From Gordonia oryzae (lineage in GTDB: Bacteria; Actinomycetota; Actinomycetes; Mycobacteriales; Mycobacteriaceae), in the NCBI RefSeq assembly GCF_003797185.1, contig NZ_RKMH01000014.1:1-64000 (forward strand): 64,000 nucleotides of DNA, given 5' to 3'. Every line of letters begins with the position of its first letter. Positions within the stretch are counted from its first letter, which is position 1. The notes below the pieces were generated by a model, which searched no databases, was not told where the DNA came from, and worked only from the letters and a program-made list of their open reading frames with translations. Of the stretch, positions 9,101 to 16,548 are shown one piece after another. The position numbers were made by a program, and so were the translations under genes.

Positions 9101-11646
9101 AGTTCCTCACGCGGTGTGGGCTCCCCGAGCCACTCGCGCAGCAGGGTCGAAACCGAGGTGACCGAGTCCGACGGATTCTGCAGCGCCAGGAACACACGGA
9201 AGACAGCGGCCTCGAGTTCGGGGGTCCGGTCGAGATCGCTGACCCCGTAGTGCGCGAGTGCCCGGCTCAACTGATCGTGAAACGACTGCGGGAGCCCGTC
9301 GCGTTCGACGTCAAGGCTCTGCAGGTAGGTGTGGAAATTCTCCCGGGCGCTGTGCACATGCTCGACGCCCATCTGGTCCTCAGAGGGACGATTCTGGCTC
9401 AGCTCGGCGAGATCCGCGAACACGGTGATCAGTTCGAGTTCGTCAGACAACGGCCGTCGACCGGATTCGATGACCGCGTGCCGGACCGCCAGATAGTCAT
9501 CGAGCAGCCGAGTCCGATCGTGCGGATCGACGTCGTAACCGAGTAGTTGGCTGCGCAAGTCCTCGAGGGTGCGGGTCGAGCGTTCGTGCGGCTCGATGTC
9601 GGCGGGCATCGACGGCAGCTCGAGCTCGACGCCCTCGGTGGCCTCCTCGGCCGCGTCCGCGTCATCGTCGTCGGCGAGGGGTTCCAGGCGCATCAACGCC
9701 GCGCCGGTCTCGACCTGGGTGCCGACGGAGACCACGCACTCCTTGAGTCGTGATCGGACCGGCGCCCGCAGCACCGTCTCCATCTTCATGCTCTCGAGCA
9801 CCAGCACCGGGGCGCCGGCCTCTACCTCGTCTCCGACCTCCAGCGGGGTCGCGACGACCAGCGCGGGAGCGGGCGAACGCACCACGCCGCCCTCGTCGCG
9901 GCTGACGCGGTGGGTCACGCCATCGACGTCGACGAGGTGCACCGGGCCGTGAGTGTCGGTGATCAGGCGGTAACGAACGTGATTGATGACCAATTGAGCG
10001 GCGTGCTCGTCGAACCGTTCCAGGTCGACGTCGGCGCTGTAGGTATGGTCGCCGGATTCGATGCCGACGCGGAAACGGTGCGCACCGATCCGCGCCACGC
10101 GCACGCGGTAGGTCGCCCCACGTAATTTTAGATCCAGCGGTCGGCCACTGTCGTGCTGCACCTGCGGGCGACCGCCCGATGCCGTAGACAACAGGCGCTG
10201 CCGCTCGACGAGTTCCTCTTCCTCGTAGGCGTCGATCGCGGCGGCCGCCAGCGCGACCGCCGAGTGCCGATGGGCGACGAGGCCACCCTTGGCACGGACG
10301 CGGTCGATCCAGCCGGTGTCGGCACTGCCGTCGATCACCTCAGGCTGACTCAGCAGTTCGAGGACAAAGCTCTTGTTGGTGGCGCCCCCCTCGATGATGA
10401 CGCGGGTCTCGGTCATCGCCCGGCGCAGACGACCGAGGGCCTCATCGCGGTCACGGCCGTAGGCGATGATCTTGGCGATCATCGAGTCGAAGTCGGCGGG
10501 GATGGTGTCGCCGGCGCTGACACCGGTGTCGACGCGGATGCCCGGACCCGCGGGCAATTCGAGGCGCGCGATCCGGCCCGGCGCGGGCGCAAAGTCGCGG
10601 TCGGGATCCTCGGCGTTGAGCCGCGCCTCGATCGCGTGGCCGCGCTCGGTGGGCGGCTCGCCTTCCAGCTTGTTTCCGGAGGCGACGTGCAATTGCGCCC
10701 GGACGAGATCGAAGCCGGTGGTGGCCTCGGTGATCGGGTGCTCGACCTGCAGTCGGGTGTTGACCTCAAGGAACGCGAAGAGCTTCTCGCCGGGGTGATA
10801 GAGAAATTCCACGGTCGCCGCACCGCAGTAACCGACGGCGACCGCGAGTCGTTCGGCCGAGGCCTTGAGGTCGGCAACCTGCTCGAGCGACAGGACCGGC
10901 GACGCGGACTCCTCGATGATCTTCTGATTGCGGCGCTGCACCGAGCAGTCACGCACTCCGAGGGCCCACGCGGTGCCCTGGCCGTCGGCGATCACCTGGA
11001 CCTCGACGTGACGGGCGCCCGTCACCAGCCGTTCGAGGAAGACCACACCACTACCGAAGGCGCGTGCGGCCTCGTCACGGGTGCGGGCGTATGCCTCGCG
11101 CAGGTCGTCGTCGTTGGTGATCACGCGGATACCGCGACCGCCGCCACCCGCGGTCGCCTTGAGCATGAGCGGATAGCCGATGTCGGCTGCCGCGGTGACC
11201 GCTTCCTCGACGCTGTCGACCGCGCCGCGGCTCCACGGGGCGACGGGAACGCCGACCTCTTCGGCGATGAGTTTGGCACCGATCTTGTCACCGAGCTTGC
11301 GCATGGCCTCGGCCGAAGGGCCGATGAAGGTGACGCCGATCCGGTCGCACAGTTCGGCGAATAGCGGATCCTCGGCCACGAAGCCCCAGCCGACCCATGC
11401 CGCGTCGGCGCCGGTTTCGAGCAGTGCACGCTCGAGCACCTTGAGGTTCAGGTACGGCCGCTCGGCCGCCGGGCCGAGGTCGTAGGCGATGTCGGCTTCA
11501 CGGACGAAGGTCGCGTTGCGATCCACATCGGTGTGCAGCGCGACGACCTCGATCGACTGTCCCGTTTCTGCGCACAAGCCCCGAACGGCGTGAATGAGCC
11601 GGACGGCCGACTCACCCCGGTTCACGATGGCAATGCGAGTGAACAT
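6154..11646 (-). CDS. Single-chain multidomain acetyl-CoA carboxylase (biotin carboxylase, BCCP, central domain, carboxyltransferase)
   Basis: This 1830-residue protein should make malonyl-CoA (or a related carboxyacyl-CoA) in the cytoplasm on one chain. Order: an ATP-grasp biotin carboxylase (about 1-450, with GGGGRGIRV), a linker, a biotinyl domain with ESMKMET (biotin-accepting Lys621), a long central region including FDLTRLPSADDEEVYLFH and VRDLTALRETDGK, then a carboxyltransferase (about 1250-1800, with SGARISMDSGTENMDW and AGINVGAQPYWNAES). The central region is the mark of eukaryotic-type ACC; most actinobacteria use separate AccA and AccD chains. I start at the ATG at 11646 because GAGGAG lies six bases upstream, not at an ATG 30 bases earlier. 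It stands alone on its strand, with a dyad upstream at 11927-11940 and a hairpin after the stop. Confidence 0.92.
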   Translation of the reverse strand: MFTRIAIVNRGESAVRLIHAVRGLCAETGQSIEVVALHTDVDRNATFVREADIAYDLGPAAERPYLNLKVLERALLETGADAAWVGWGFVAEDPLFAELCDRIGVTFIGPSAEAMRKLGDKIGAKLIAEEVGVPVAPWSRGAVDSVEEAVTAAADIGYPLMLKATAGGGGRGIRVITNDDDLREAYARTRDEAARAFGSGVVFLERLVTGARHVEVQVIADGQGTAWALGVRDCSVQRRNQKIIEESASPVLSLEQVADLKASAERLAVAVGYCGAATVEFLYHPGEKLFAFLEVNTRLQVEHPITEATTGFDLVRAQLHVASGNKLEGEPPTERGHAIEARLNAEDPDRDFAPAPGRIARLELPAGPGIRVDTGVSAGDTIPADFDSMIAKIIAYGRDRDEALGRLRRAMTETRVIIEGGATNKSFVLELLSQPEVIDGSADTGWIDRVRAKGGLVAHRHSAVALAAAAIDAYEEEELVERQRLLSTASGGRPQVQHDSGRPLDLKLRGATYRVRVARIGAHRFRVGIESGDHTYSADVDLERFDEHAAQLVINHVRYRLITDTHGPVHLVDVDGVTHRVSRDEGGVVRSPAPALVVATPLEVGDEVEAGAPVLVLESMKMETVLRAPVRSRLKECVVSVGTQVETGAALMRLEPLADDDDADAAEEATEGVELELPSMPADIEPHERSTRTLEDLRSQLLGYDVDPHDRTRLLDDYLAVRHAVIESGRRPLSDELELITVFADLAELSQNRPSEDQMGVEHVHSARENFHTYLQSLDVERDGLPQSFHDQLSRALAHYGVSDLDRTPELEAAVFRVFLALQNPSDSVTSVSTLLREWLGEPTPREELQDRVGVALDKLVSATQLRFPAIADLARGVVYSWYGQPLLRRNRARVYGELREHLRYLDANPAAADRDEHIADMVRSTEPLVRLLGQRMVRGIADNTVMLEVLTRRYYGNKGLREVRVQEFGGASFVIAERNGLSLVSAAVRFDELGTVLCGLAEMARGVVSVDADIYLSWEEQPSDFDAMADALHERISAASLPQQVHRLTIAVAGSNEALMHHHFTFRPSSTGMAEERLIRGLHPYIAQRMQMERLRKFDLTRLPSADDEEVYLFHCVAKENPSDERLIAFAQVRDLTALRETDGKLLTLPRAESILSSCVDSIRRAQRRSNLTSTTNRIVMYVWPPIDGARDNLQTIADHIRGTAAGVGLEEVLLIARQRDRENGELTKVAVRFAVNAAGGFDVIVGEPSDEPIEPVDAFRQKVLRAARRNTVYPYELVGLLGSFDEYDLDDEQRLVPVDRPKGRNSAAIVAGVITTPTDKYPQGVTRVVLLGDPTKSLGALSEPECARVIAALDLAESMQVPLEWYALSSGARISMDSGTENMDWVARALKRVVEFTQAGGEINIVVAGINVGAQPYWNAESTMLMHTKGILVMTPDSAMVLTGKQSLDFSGGVSAEDNFGIGGYDRVMGPNGQAQYWAPNLVSARDVLMSHYDHTYIVPGEQTPRRAESSDPVARDISDYPHVLSGSDFTTVGQIFSPAHNPDRKKPFDIRTVMRAVADQDQTVLERWAGMADAETAVVCDVHLGGIPVCLLGIESREVQRRGYKPTDGPDTYTAGTLFPQSSKKAARAINVASGNRPLVVLANLSGFDGSPESMRKLQLEYGAEIGRAIVNFRGPIVFCVISRYHGGAFVVFSKALNPNMTVLAIDGSFASVLGGAPAAAVVFAGEVGKRTAADVRVREVEARLAQASGGDRPAINAELADIRQSVRAEKISELAAEFDSVHSIRRAVEVGSVDAVINAAELRPRIIAAIESTPVWAGAGDRMATS

Positions 11647-11926
11647 CACCGACTCCTCATCTTTTGTCATACCCAACGATTGTCCGCACGCGGAGCGCGG
11701 ACGCGACCACGATCGTCCCCACCCGAATCGCGCGGGGTGGCTCCGGCGGGCGCTGCCACCATCTCTTCACGAGGTGCATCGCGCCGACAACCGATCGGGG
11801 ACGATTCTTACGAATGATTTCGCTACGCGCGAGTACGTCCGCGACACACCGAGAAGTTCACACCGGTCCGCGGGCATCGGATCGGTGTGATTCGCGAGCG
11901 TGTAACTGCGACAATGGATAGTAACT

Positions 11927-11940
11927 TTACCCGCCGGTAA
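11927..11940. promoter_or_regulatory. Dyad element upstream of the acetyl-CoA carboxylase gene
   Basis: TTACC and GGTAA form a perfect inverted repeat around CGCC. It lies about 280 bases upstream of the carboxylase start and just past the stop of the YceI-like gene. The shape suits a TetR- or GntR-type repressor site, and control of a lipid-synthesis gene would fit, but the binding protein is unknown. Confidence 0.4.
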
Positions 11941-11965
11941 GCACCGTCTCGATGCACAACGCACG

Positions 11966-12511
11966 TCACGCGGGGCGGTCCACCTCGACCGTCACCGTCA
12001 CCTCGTCGGCGACCTTGAGTGCACCCATCATCAGCGTGCATGGCTTGACCCCGAACTCGGTCTGCACCAGCGCTGTCTTGGTGGTGAGATGCCACCGACC
12101 CGAGGCGTCGGTCACCGTCAGCTCCAGCGGGCAACTACGGCTGCGGCCGAGGATGCGCACCGCACCCTCCACGCGATAACCGTTGTCGGACTTGATGATC
12201 GAGCTGGACTCGTATTCGATTTCACGAAACCTGCCCGCCTTGAGCGATTTCAGGGCATTGGCCCTCGCCACCGCACGTTCCGGACCGGACATCGGCGTGA
12301 CCCCACCCTCGCCGGAGCGGACCTGCAACGAATCGACGACGACCCGCGTGGTCAGCGAGTCCGGCTCGGCGCCGGCCCACCGCACCTGCGCGGTCCATTC
12401 GGTCATCTCGATCGTCAGTCGGTGGCCGGTGCGCGCGGCCGGACCCGTCACGTCGGTACGCACCGTCACCGTCCCATCGGCGGCCGACAGCTCCCACGTC
12501 GTCGAAACCAT
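11966..12511 (-). CDS. YceI-like family protein
   Basis: The 181-residue protein starts MVSTTWELSAADGTVTVRTD, and its pattern of long amphipathic strands, a SIIKSDNGYRVEGAVRILG segment and a Thr-rich end fits the YceI family, a lipocalin-like barrel that binds isoprenoid-like ligands. Similarity is moderate: the usual W-x-D-xx-H start is only partly kept. There is no signal peptide with this start; upstream codons give a Cys- and Arg-rich extension that looks noncoding. It lies 70 bases downstream of the permease at 12582-13544 on the same strand. Confidence 0.65.
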   Translation of the reverse strand: MVSTTWELSAADGTVTVRTDVTGPAARTGHRLTIEMTEWTAQVRWAGAEPDSLTTRVVVDSLQVRSGEGGVTPMSGPERAVARANALKSLKAGRFREIEYESSSIIKSDNGYRVEGAVRILGRSRSCPLELTVTDASGRWHLTTKTALVQTEFGVKPCTLMMGALKVADEVTVTVEVDRPA

Positions 12512-12581
12512 GACCGCGACTCTAGTCGGCCGAGCTGCCATCGACGGCGACCTGAGGAAGATGCCCGGGCACGGCGCGGAC

Positions 12582-13544
12582 TCACACCGGCATCGGCAGG
12601 AGCCGTGGCACCACCCGCACACAGGCCACCATCCCGAGGACCTCGACGAGCGTCTGGGTCACCACCACGACCGCGGCCGCCTCGAACCCCGCGGGCAGGG
12701 CCAACGCCAGCGGAAGAACCACCAGCGAATTGCGCGTCACGCCGCTGAACATCACCGCCCGGCCGGCCGGAACGTCCAGACGCGCCCATCGGGCGATGAC
12801 GAGCCCCATGCACAGCATCACCACGACAAAGGCCACGTAGAACGGAACACTGGCGAGCACCGCACCCGCGGCGTCGCCGACCGTGGGGATCTGCGAGGCG
12901 ACGACCACGGCGAGCACGAGCATCATCAGCGGGACCATCGTCGTCGACACCGCCTCCGAAAAACGTTGCCCCCGAGGATGTCCCGACCGAGAATATCCCG
13001 ACGACCACCATTGTGTGGCCCAGGCGAGTCCGAGCGGGATGACGATCAACGTGCCAAACGCCACGAGGAACGGCTCCACGTCGACCACCGCCGCGAGGTC
13101 GGCACCCAGGAATGTCATCAAGAACAGTGGCAACGACACCATCTGCACGAGGAGCAGCAGGGGCGTCGACACCAGGAGTCTGCGTCGGTCGCCGCCCGCC
13201 AGGCCGGTGAAGACGATGACGTAGTCGATACACGGACACAGGAGCACGAGCAGCATTCCGATGCGGATCGCCTGGTTGCCCGGCAGAAAGGGATACATCG
13301 CTCCCACGACGAGCGGAACGGCGACGAAGTTGGCGACGAGCACCGCACCGAGGAACCGGAGATCACGCAGTGCTGCGATCACCCCGCTCGCGGGCACCTG
13401 CAGAAAGGTGACGTAGAGCAGGGCGGCAAGTGCCGGGGTGATCAGATGCGTGAGCACGGGAGAAAGGCCCGGCGCACCGATGCCGATCACTCCCCCGACG
13501 ATCAACGCGAGGAGATACAGCGGGACCTGACGGTGATCCATCAC
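12582..13544 (-). CDS. BASS-family / arsenite-type efflux permease
   Basis: A 320-residue membrane protein with about ten segments of the bile acid:sodium symporter (BASS) superfamily, which includes the ACR3 arsenite exporters. The LCPCIDYVIVFTGLAGGD segment puts a Cys in the mid-membrane helix, similar to ACR3 pumps, and SGVTRNSLVVLPLALALP matches the second half of the fold. It lies 68 bases downstream of an ArsR-type metal sensor on the same strand and probably shares its transcript, so export of a metal or metalloid is likely. Since the sensor resembles a nickel/cobalt regulator, the substrate may not be arsenite. Confidence 0.75.
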   Translation of the reverse strand: MMDHRQVPLYLLALIVGGVIGIGAPGLSPVLTHLITPALAALLYVTFLQVPASGVIAALRDLRFLGAVLVANFVAVPLVVGAMYPFLPGNQAIRIGMLLVLLCPCIDYVIVFTGLAGGDRRRLLVSTPLLLLVQMVSLPLFLMTFLGADLAAVVDVEPFLVAFGTLIVIPLGLAWATQWWSSGYSRSGHPRGQRFSEAVSTTMVPLMMLVLAVVVASQIPTVGDAAGAVLASVPFYVAFVVVMLCMGLVIARWARLDVPAGRAVMFSGVTRNSLVVLPLALALPAGFEAAAVVVVTQTLVEVLGMVACVRVVPRLLPMPV

Positions 13545-13612
13545 GGGCAGGGTTCCATCACGACCGGGGTTCCACTACGGGCGGGCAGAGTTCCATTGCG
13601 GCCGACGCGGGG

Positions 13613-13972
13613 TTATGCGAGATCACGGGATCCACGGTCACCGAGATGCAGATGCTCGATGTGATAGACGGCCTCGTCGAGGAGTGCGGCGACATGGGAG
13701 TCGTAGAGGCTGTAGACCACGCTGCGGCCCTGCCGCTCACCCACCACGAGTCCCAGCGCGCGGAGCAGGCGCAGCTGGTGCGACACGGCGGGCTGTTCCA
13801 TGTTGACCGCTTCGGCGAGTTCGGTCACCGCGCACGGCCCCTTGCGCAGCCGGGTCAGGATCATCAGCCGGTTCGGGGATGCCAGGGCCTGCAACGTCTC
13901 GGCGACCGTTGCGGCTGCGGCGGCGTCGAGTTCGGCAGCGGGGGTCGATCGACCCTGGACTCCGTGTCCCAT
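13613..13972 (-). CDS. nmtR: NmtR-like ArsR/SmtB family metal-sensing repressor
   Basis: A 119-residue winged-helix repressor. I start it at the ATG at 13972 because it then begins MGHGVQGR, as in M. tuberculosis NmtR, whose N-terminal Gly-His is part of the nickel site. In that numbering the C-terminal helix keeps Asp91, His93, His104, His107 and His109 in YDSHVAALLDEAVYHIEHLH, the NmtR pattern. The sixth NmtR ligand, a His at 116 in the tail, has no equivalent here. The recognition helix is EQPAVSHQLRLL. The protein should leave DNA when it binds nickel or cobalt. It is divergent from a CtpJ-like ATPase, as in M. tuberculosis, with a dyad between them, and it leads the BASS permease gene. 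Confidence 0.82.
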   Translation of the reverse strand: MGHGVQGRSTPAAELDAAAAATVAETLQALASPNRLMILTRLRKGPCAVTELAEAVNMEQPAVSHQLRLLRALGLVVGERQGRSVVYSLYDSHVAALLDEAVYHIEHLHLGDRGSRDLA

Positions 13973-13998
13973 GGGCGACATTCAACCATGGGGGACTT

Positions 13999-14018
13999 AC
14001 ATGTACATATCTACATGT
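13999..14018. promoter_or_regulatory. Operator-like dyad between nmtR and the P1B-4 ATPase gene
   Basis: ACATGTA and TACATGT are perfect 7-base arms around CATATC; over 20 bases the sequence is palindromic except for one mismatched pair. AT-rich imperfect dyads of this kind are the sites of ArsR/SmtB repressors. It lies 27 bases before the nmtR start and 15 bases before the ATPase start, so one bound repressor could control both genes. Confidence 0.7.
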
Positions 14019-14032
14019 GTAGTCTTCTGCAT

Positions 14033-15982
14033 ATGCAAATGGTGGCATCGCGTGAGCTGAGCACTGTACGACCGAGCCGCTCCTGGCACACGATCGCGAT
14101 GTCGGTGTCGTCGGTCCGTTGGGCACTGGTTGCGGTCTTGCTGGGCGCAGCGGGCGCGATCCTGGACGTGTTCGGCGGGCCCGGATGGGTGACTGCCGTC
14201 GCCTACCTGGGCTGTTATCTCAGCGGCGGGTGGCAGCCGACCCTCGACGGCCTGCGGGCCCTGCGTGCCCGCACTCTCGACGTCGACCTGCTGATGATCG
14301 TGGCAGCGCTCGGCGCGGCCGCCATCGGCCAGGTCTTCGACGGAGCGTTGCTGATCGTCATCTTCGCGACGTCGGGCGCACTCGAGGATCTCGCCACCCG
14401 ACGCACCGAGGAGTCGATCCGCGGACTGCTCGACCTCACGCCCGATCAGGCCACCCTGGTTGCCGACGACGGCACGCTCGAGACCGTTGCGGCGTCGGTG
14501 CTCGTACCCGGCGACGTCGTCGCGATCCGGCCCGGCGAACGACTGCCGGCCGACGGCATCGTCATCGAGGGCGCCAGCGATGTCGACCAGGCGTCTATCA
14601 CCGGCGAACCACTACCTGCGCCGAAGTCCCTGGGCGACAAGGTGTTCGCCGGCACGTTGAACGGTACCGGGGCCCTGCGCATCCGGGTCGACACCGCAGC
14701 GGGAGACACGGTGGTCGCCCGCATCGTGGCAATGGTCGACGAGGCCTCGTCGACCAAGGCGTCCACCCAGCTGTTCATCGAGAAGGTCGAGCGCGTGTAT
14801 TCGGTCGTGGTCGTCTGCGCCACACTCGCGGTGTTCGCGGTACCACTCGCCTTCGGCGAGGACTTGCGGACCAGCCTCCTGCGCGCCATGACGTTCATGA
14901 TCGTGGCATCGCCATGCGCGGTGGTCCTGGCGACGATGCCACCGTTGCTGGCGGCGATGGCCACCGCGAGCCGGCACGGCGTACTGGTGAAATCTGCTGT
15001 AGCCCTAGAGAAGTCGGCCCGAATCAGCTGTGTCGCACTGGACAAGACCGGCACCCTGACCACCGGCGCGCCCGCGGTCACCGCCGTCATCGAACTCGAC
15101 AACCCCCGTCGACGGCACCGCGACGAGATACTGGCGATCGCGGCCGCAGCCGAGCAACACAGTGAACACCCGGTCGGACGCGCCATCGTCGCCGCCGCGG
15201 CCGACGCCGGATGGACCCCGCAACCGGTCAGTCGATTCGCCGCGATCCCCGGTCACGGGGTTCGAGCGCGCGTCGCCGACCACGACGTCGAGATCGTCAA
15301 CGCCTCCGCACCGACCGCCGATGCCGGCATCCGGGCTCGTGCTGCGACCACCACGGCAACGACGGTCGTGGTGCAGGTCGATGACGCAGCGGTGGGCTTG
15401 ATCGAACTGCGCGATCAACCACGTGGTGAGGCGAGGGCGTCGGTGGTCTCCCTGCGCGCGCTGACGGGCATGTCCCCGATCCTCCTCACGGGCGACAATT
15501 CTTCTGCAGCACACGATCTCGCACATCGGGTGGGAGTCGAGGACGTCCGGGCGGGTCTGCTTCCCGAGGACAAGGTGGCCGCGGTCGGCGATCTTCGCAC
15601 GAGTGGGCACCGGGTGGCCGTGGTGGGCGACGGCGTCAACGATGCACCGGCACTGGCCACCGCGGACGTCGGGATCGCCATGGGCGGCATCGGCTCGGAA
15701 GTCACCCTCGATACCGCCGACATCGTCATTGTCGGCGACGACCTGACCGCCGTGCCCGCGATCCTGCGCCTGGCCGCACGCGCCCGCCGGATCGTGGTCG
15801 CCAATCTGGTGATCGCGGCGTCGGTCATCGCGGTCCTGGTCACGTGGGACATCGTCGGCACGATGCCCCTGCCGCTAGGGGTTGCCGGCCACGAGGGTTC
15901 GACGATTCTGGTGGCGCTCAACGGTCTACGCCTGCTCTCGCGTCGCGCGTGGCCGGCCGACACCGGCGGCGGGTCAGCGTAA
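14033..15982 (+). CDS. ctpJ: P1B-4-type heavy-metal-exporting ATPase, CtpJ-like
   Basis: A 649-residue P-type ATPase expected to pump cobalt, nickel or zinc out of the cytoplasm. The metal-site helix carries SPC (residues 293-295), the phosphorylated Asp337 is in DKTGTLT, GDGVNDAPA is the hinge motif, and the last helices carry GHEGSTILVALNGL; SPC with HEGST defines subgroup P1B-4. There is no N-terminal metal-binding domain, as is usual there. I choose the ATG at 14033, just past the dyad operator; an ATG at 14099, directly before the first membrane helix, is possible. Anything further upstream would overlap nmtR. The 3' end overlaps the convergent flavin/F420-type gene by nine bases. Confidence 0.85.
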   Translation: MQMVASRELSTVRPSRSWHTIAMSVSSVRWALVAVLLGAAGAILDVFGGPGWVTAVAYLGCYLSGGWQPTLDGLRALRARTLDVDLLMIVAALGAAAIGQVFDGALLIVIFATSGALEDLATRRTEESIRGLLDLTPDQATLVADDGTLETVAASVLVPGDVVAIRPGERLPADGIVIEGASDVDQASITGEPLPAPKSLGDKVFAGTLNGTGALRIRVDTAAGDTVVARIVAMVDEASSTKASTQLFIEKVERVYSVVVVCATLAVFAVPLAFGEDLRTSLLRAMTFMIVASPCAVVLATMPPLLAAMATASRHGVLVKSAVALEKSARISCVALDKTGTLTTGAPAVTAVIELDNPRRRHRDEILAIAAAAEQHSEHPVGRAIVAAAADAGWTPQPVSRFAAIPGHGVRARVADHDVEIVNASAPTADAGIRARAATTTATTVVVQVDDAAVGLIELRDQPRGEARASVVSLRALTGMSPILLTGDNSSAAHDLAHRVGVEDVRAGLLPEDKVAAVGDLRTSGHRVAVVGDGVNDAPALATADVGIAMGGIGSEVTLDTADIVIVGDDLTAVPAILRLAARARRIVVANLVIAASVIAVLVTWDIVGTMPLPLGVAGHEGSTILVALNGLRLLSRRAWPADTGGGSA

Positions 15983-16417
15983 CTTCGCCCCGTACACCCG
16001 GGTGATGGCCAACTCCATCAGCACCCGCCGATCGGTCACCATCACCTTGCGGTACTCCGCCCAATTCGGATGTTCCCCCGCCCCACGCCGGTAATACTCG
16101 ACGAGGGCGTCGACGTCCGGTCCGTCCGGATCGGTCCCCGGCCCCGTGAGCGTGACGGTGCCCTCGGCGGTGGCCCACGTGTACCCGTCGGCACTGGTGA
16201 ATTCGATGGCGGCGCGGGGATCCCGTCGCAGATTGGCGGTCTTGGCTCGCCCCTCGGTCATCGACACGTAGATGCGGTCGGCGGAATCGTCATAGACGAC
16301 GGTGACGGGCGAGAGCTGGGGAACGCCGTTGGCCTTGATGGTCGCAAGGATCCCGATCGAGCTTTCTGCGATGAGTGTGCGCGGATCGAAGGCTTCGGGA
16401 GCGGTCTCGGTGGTCAT
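15974..16417 (-). CDS. PPOX-class (pyridoxamine 5-phosphate oxidase-like) flavin/F420-dependent protein
   Basis: With the ATG at 16417 the product has 147 residues and follows the split-barrel fold of the pyridoxamine-phosphate-oxidase superfamily: an early strand SIGILATIKANGVPQLSPV, then RIYVSMTEGRAKTANLRRDP, where the Arg and Lys contact the cofactor phosphate, and a late YYRRGAGEHPNWAEYRKVM. In mycobacteria most short proteins of this type use F420 or bind FMN. The substrate is unknown. An in-frame ATG 15 bases earlier is also possible. The gene is convergent with the metal ATPase, and its stop lies within that gene. Confidence 0.8.
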   Translation of the reverse strand: MTTETAPEAFDPRTLIAESSIGILATIKANGVPQLSPVTVVYDDSADRIYVSMTEGRAKTANLRRDPRAAIEFTSADGYTWATAEGTVTLTGPGTDPDGPDVDALVEYYRRGAGEHPNWAEYRKVMVTDRRVLMELAITRVYGAKLR

Positions 16418-16548
16418 GTACGTGCCAACCATGGACCGCCGCGACGGTATTCCATCGACCGATCGACATCCGGGGACCGCGGCGAGCGGTCCACGTAGGG
16501 TCGTGACCGGACGGCCCACCTCGGGCCGACACCACGGGAGGACCTGGC

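Noticed and set aside
13646..14032. Upstream extension of the P1B-4 ATPase frame
   Set aside because: It would overlap nmtR on the other strand and the dyad operator; no ATPase of this subgroup has such an N-terminus.
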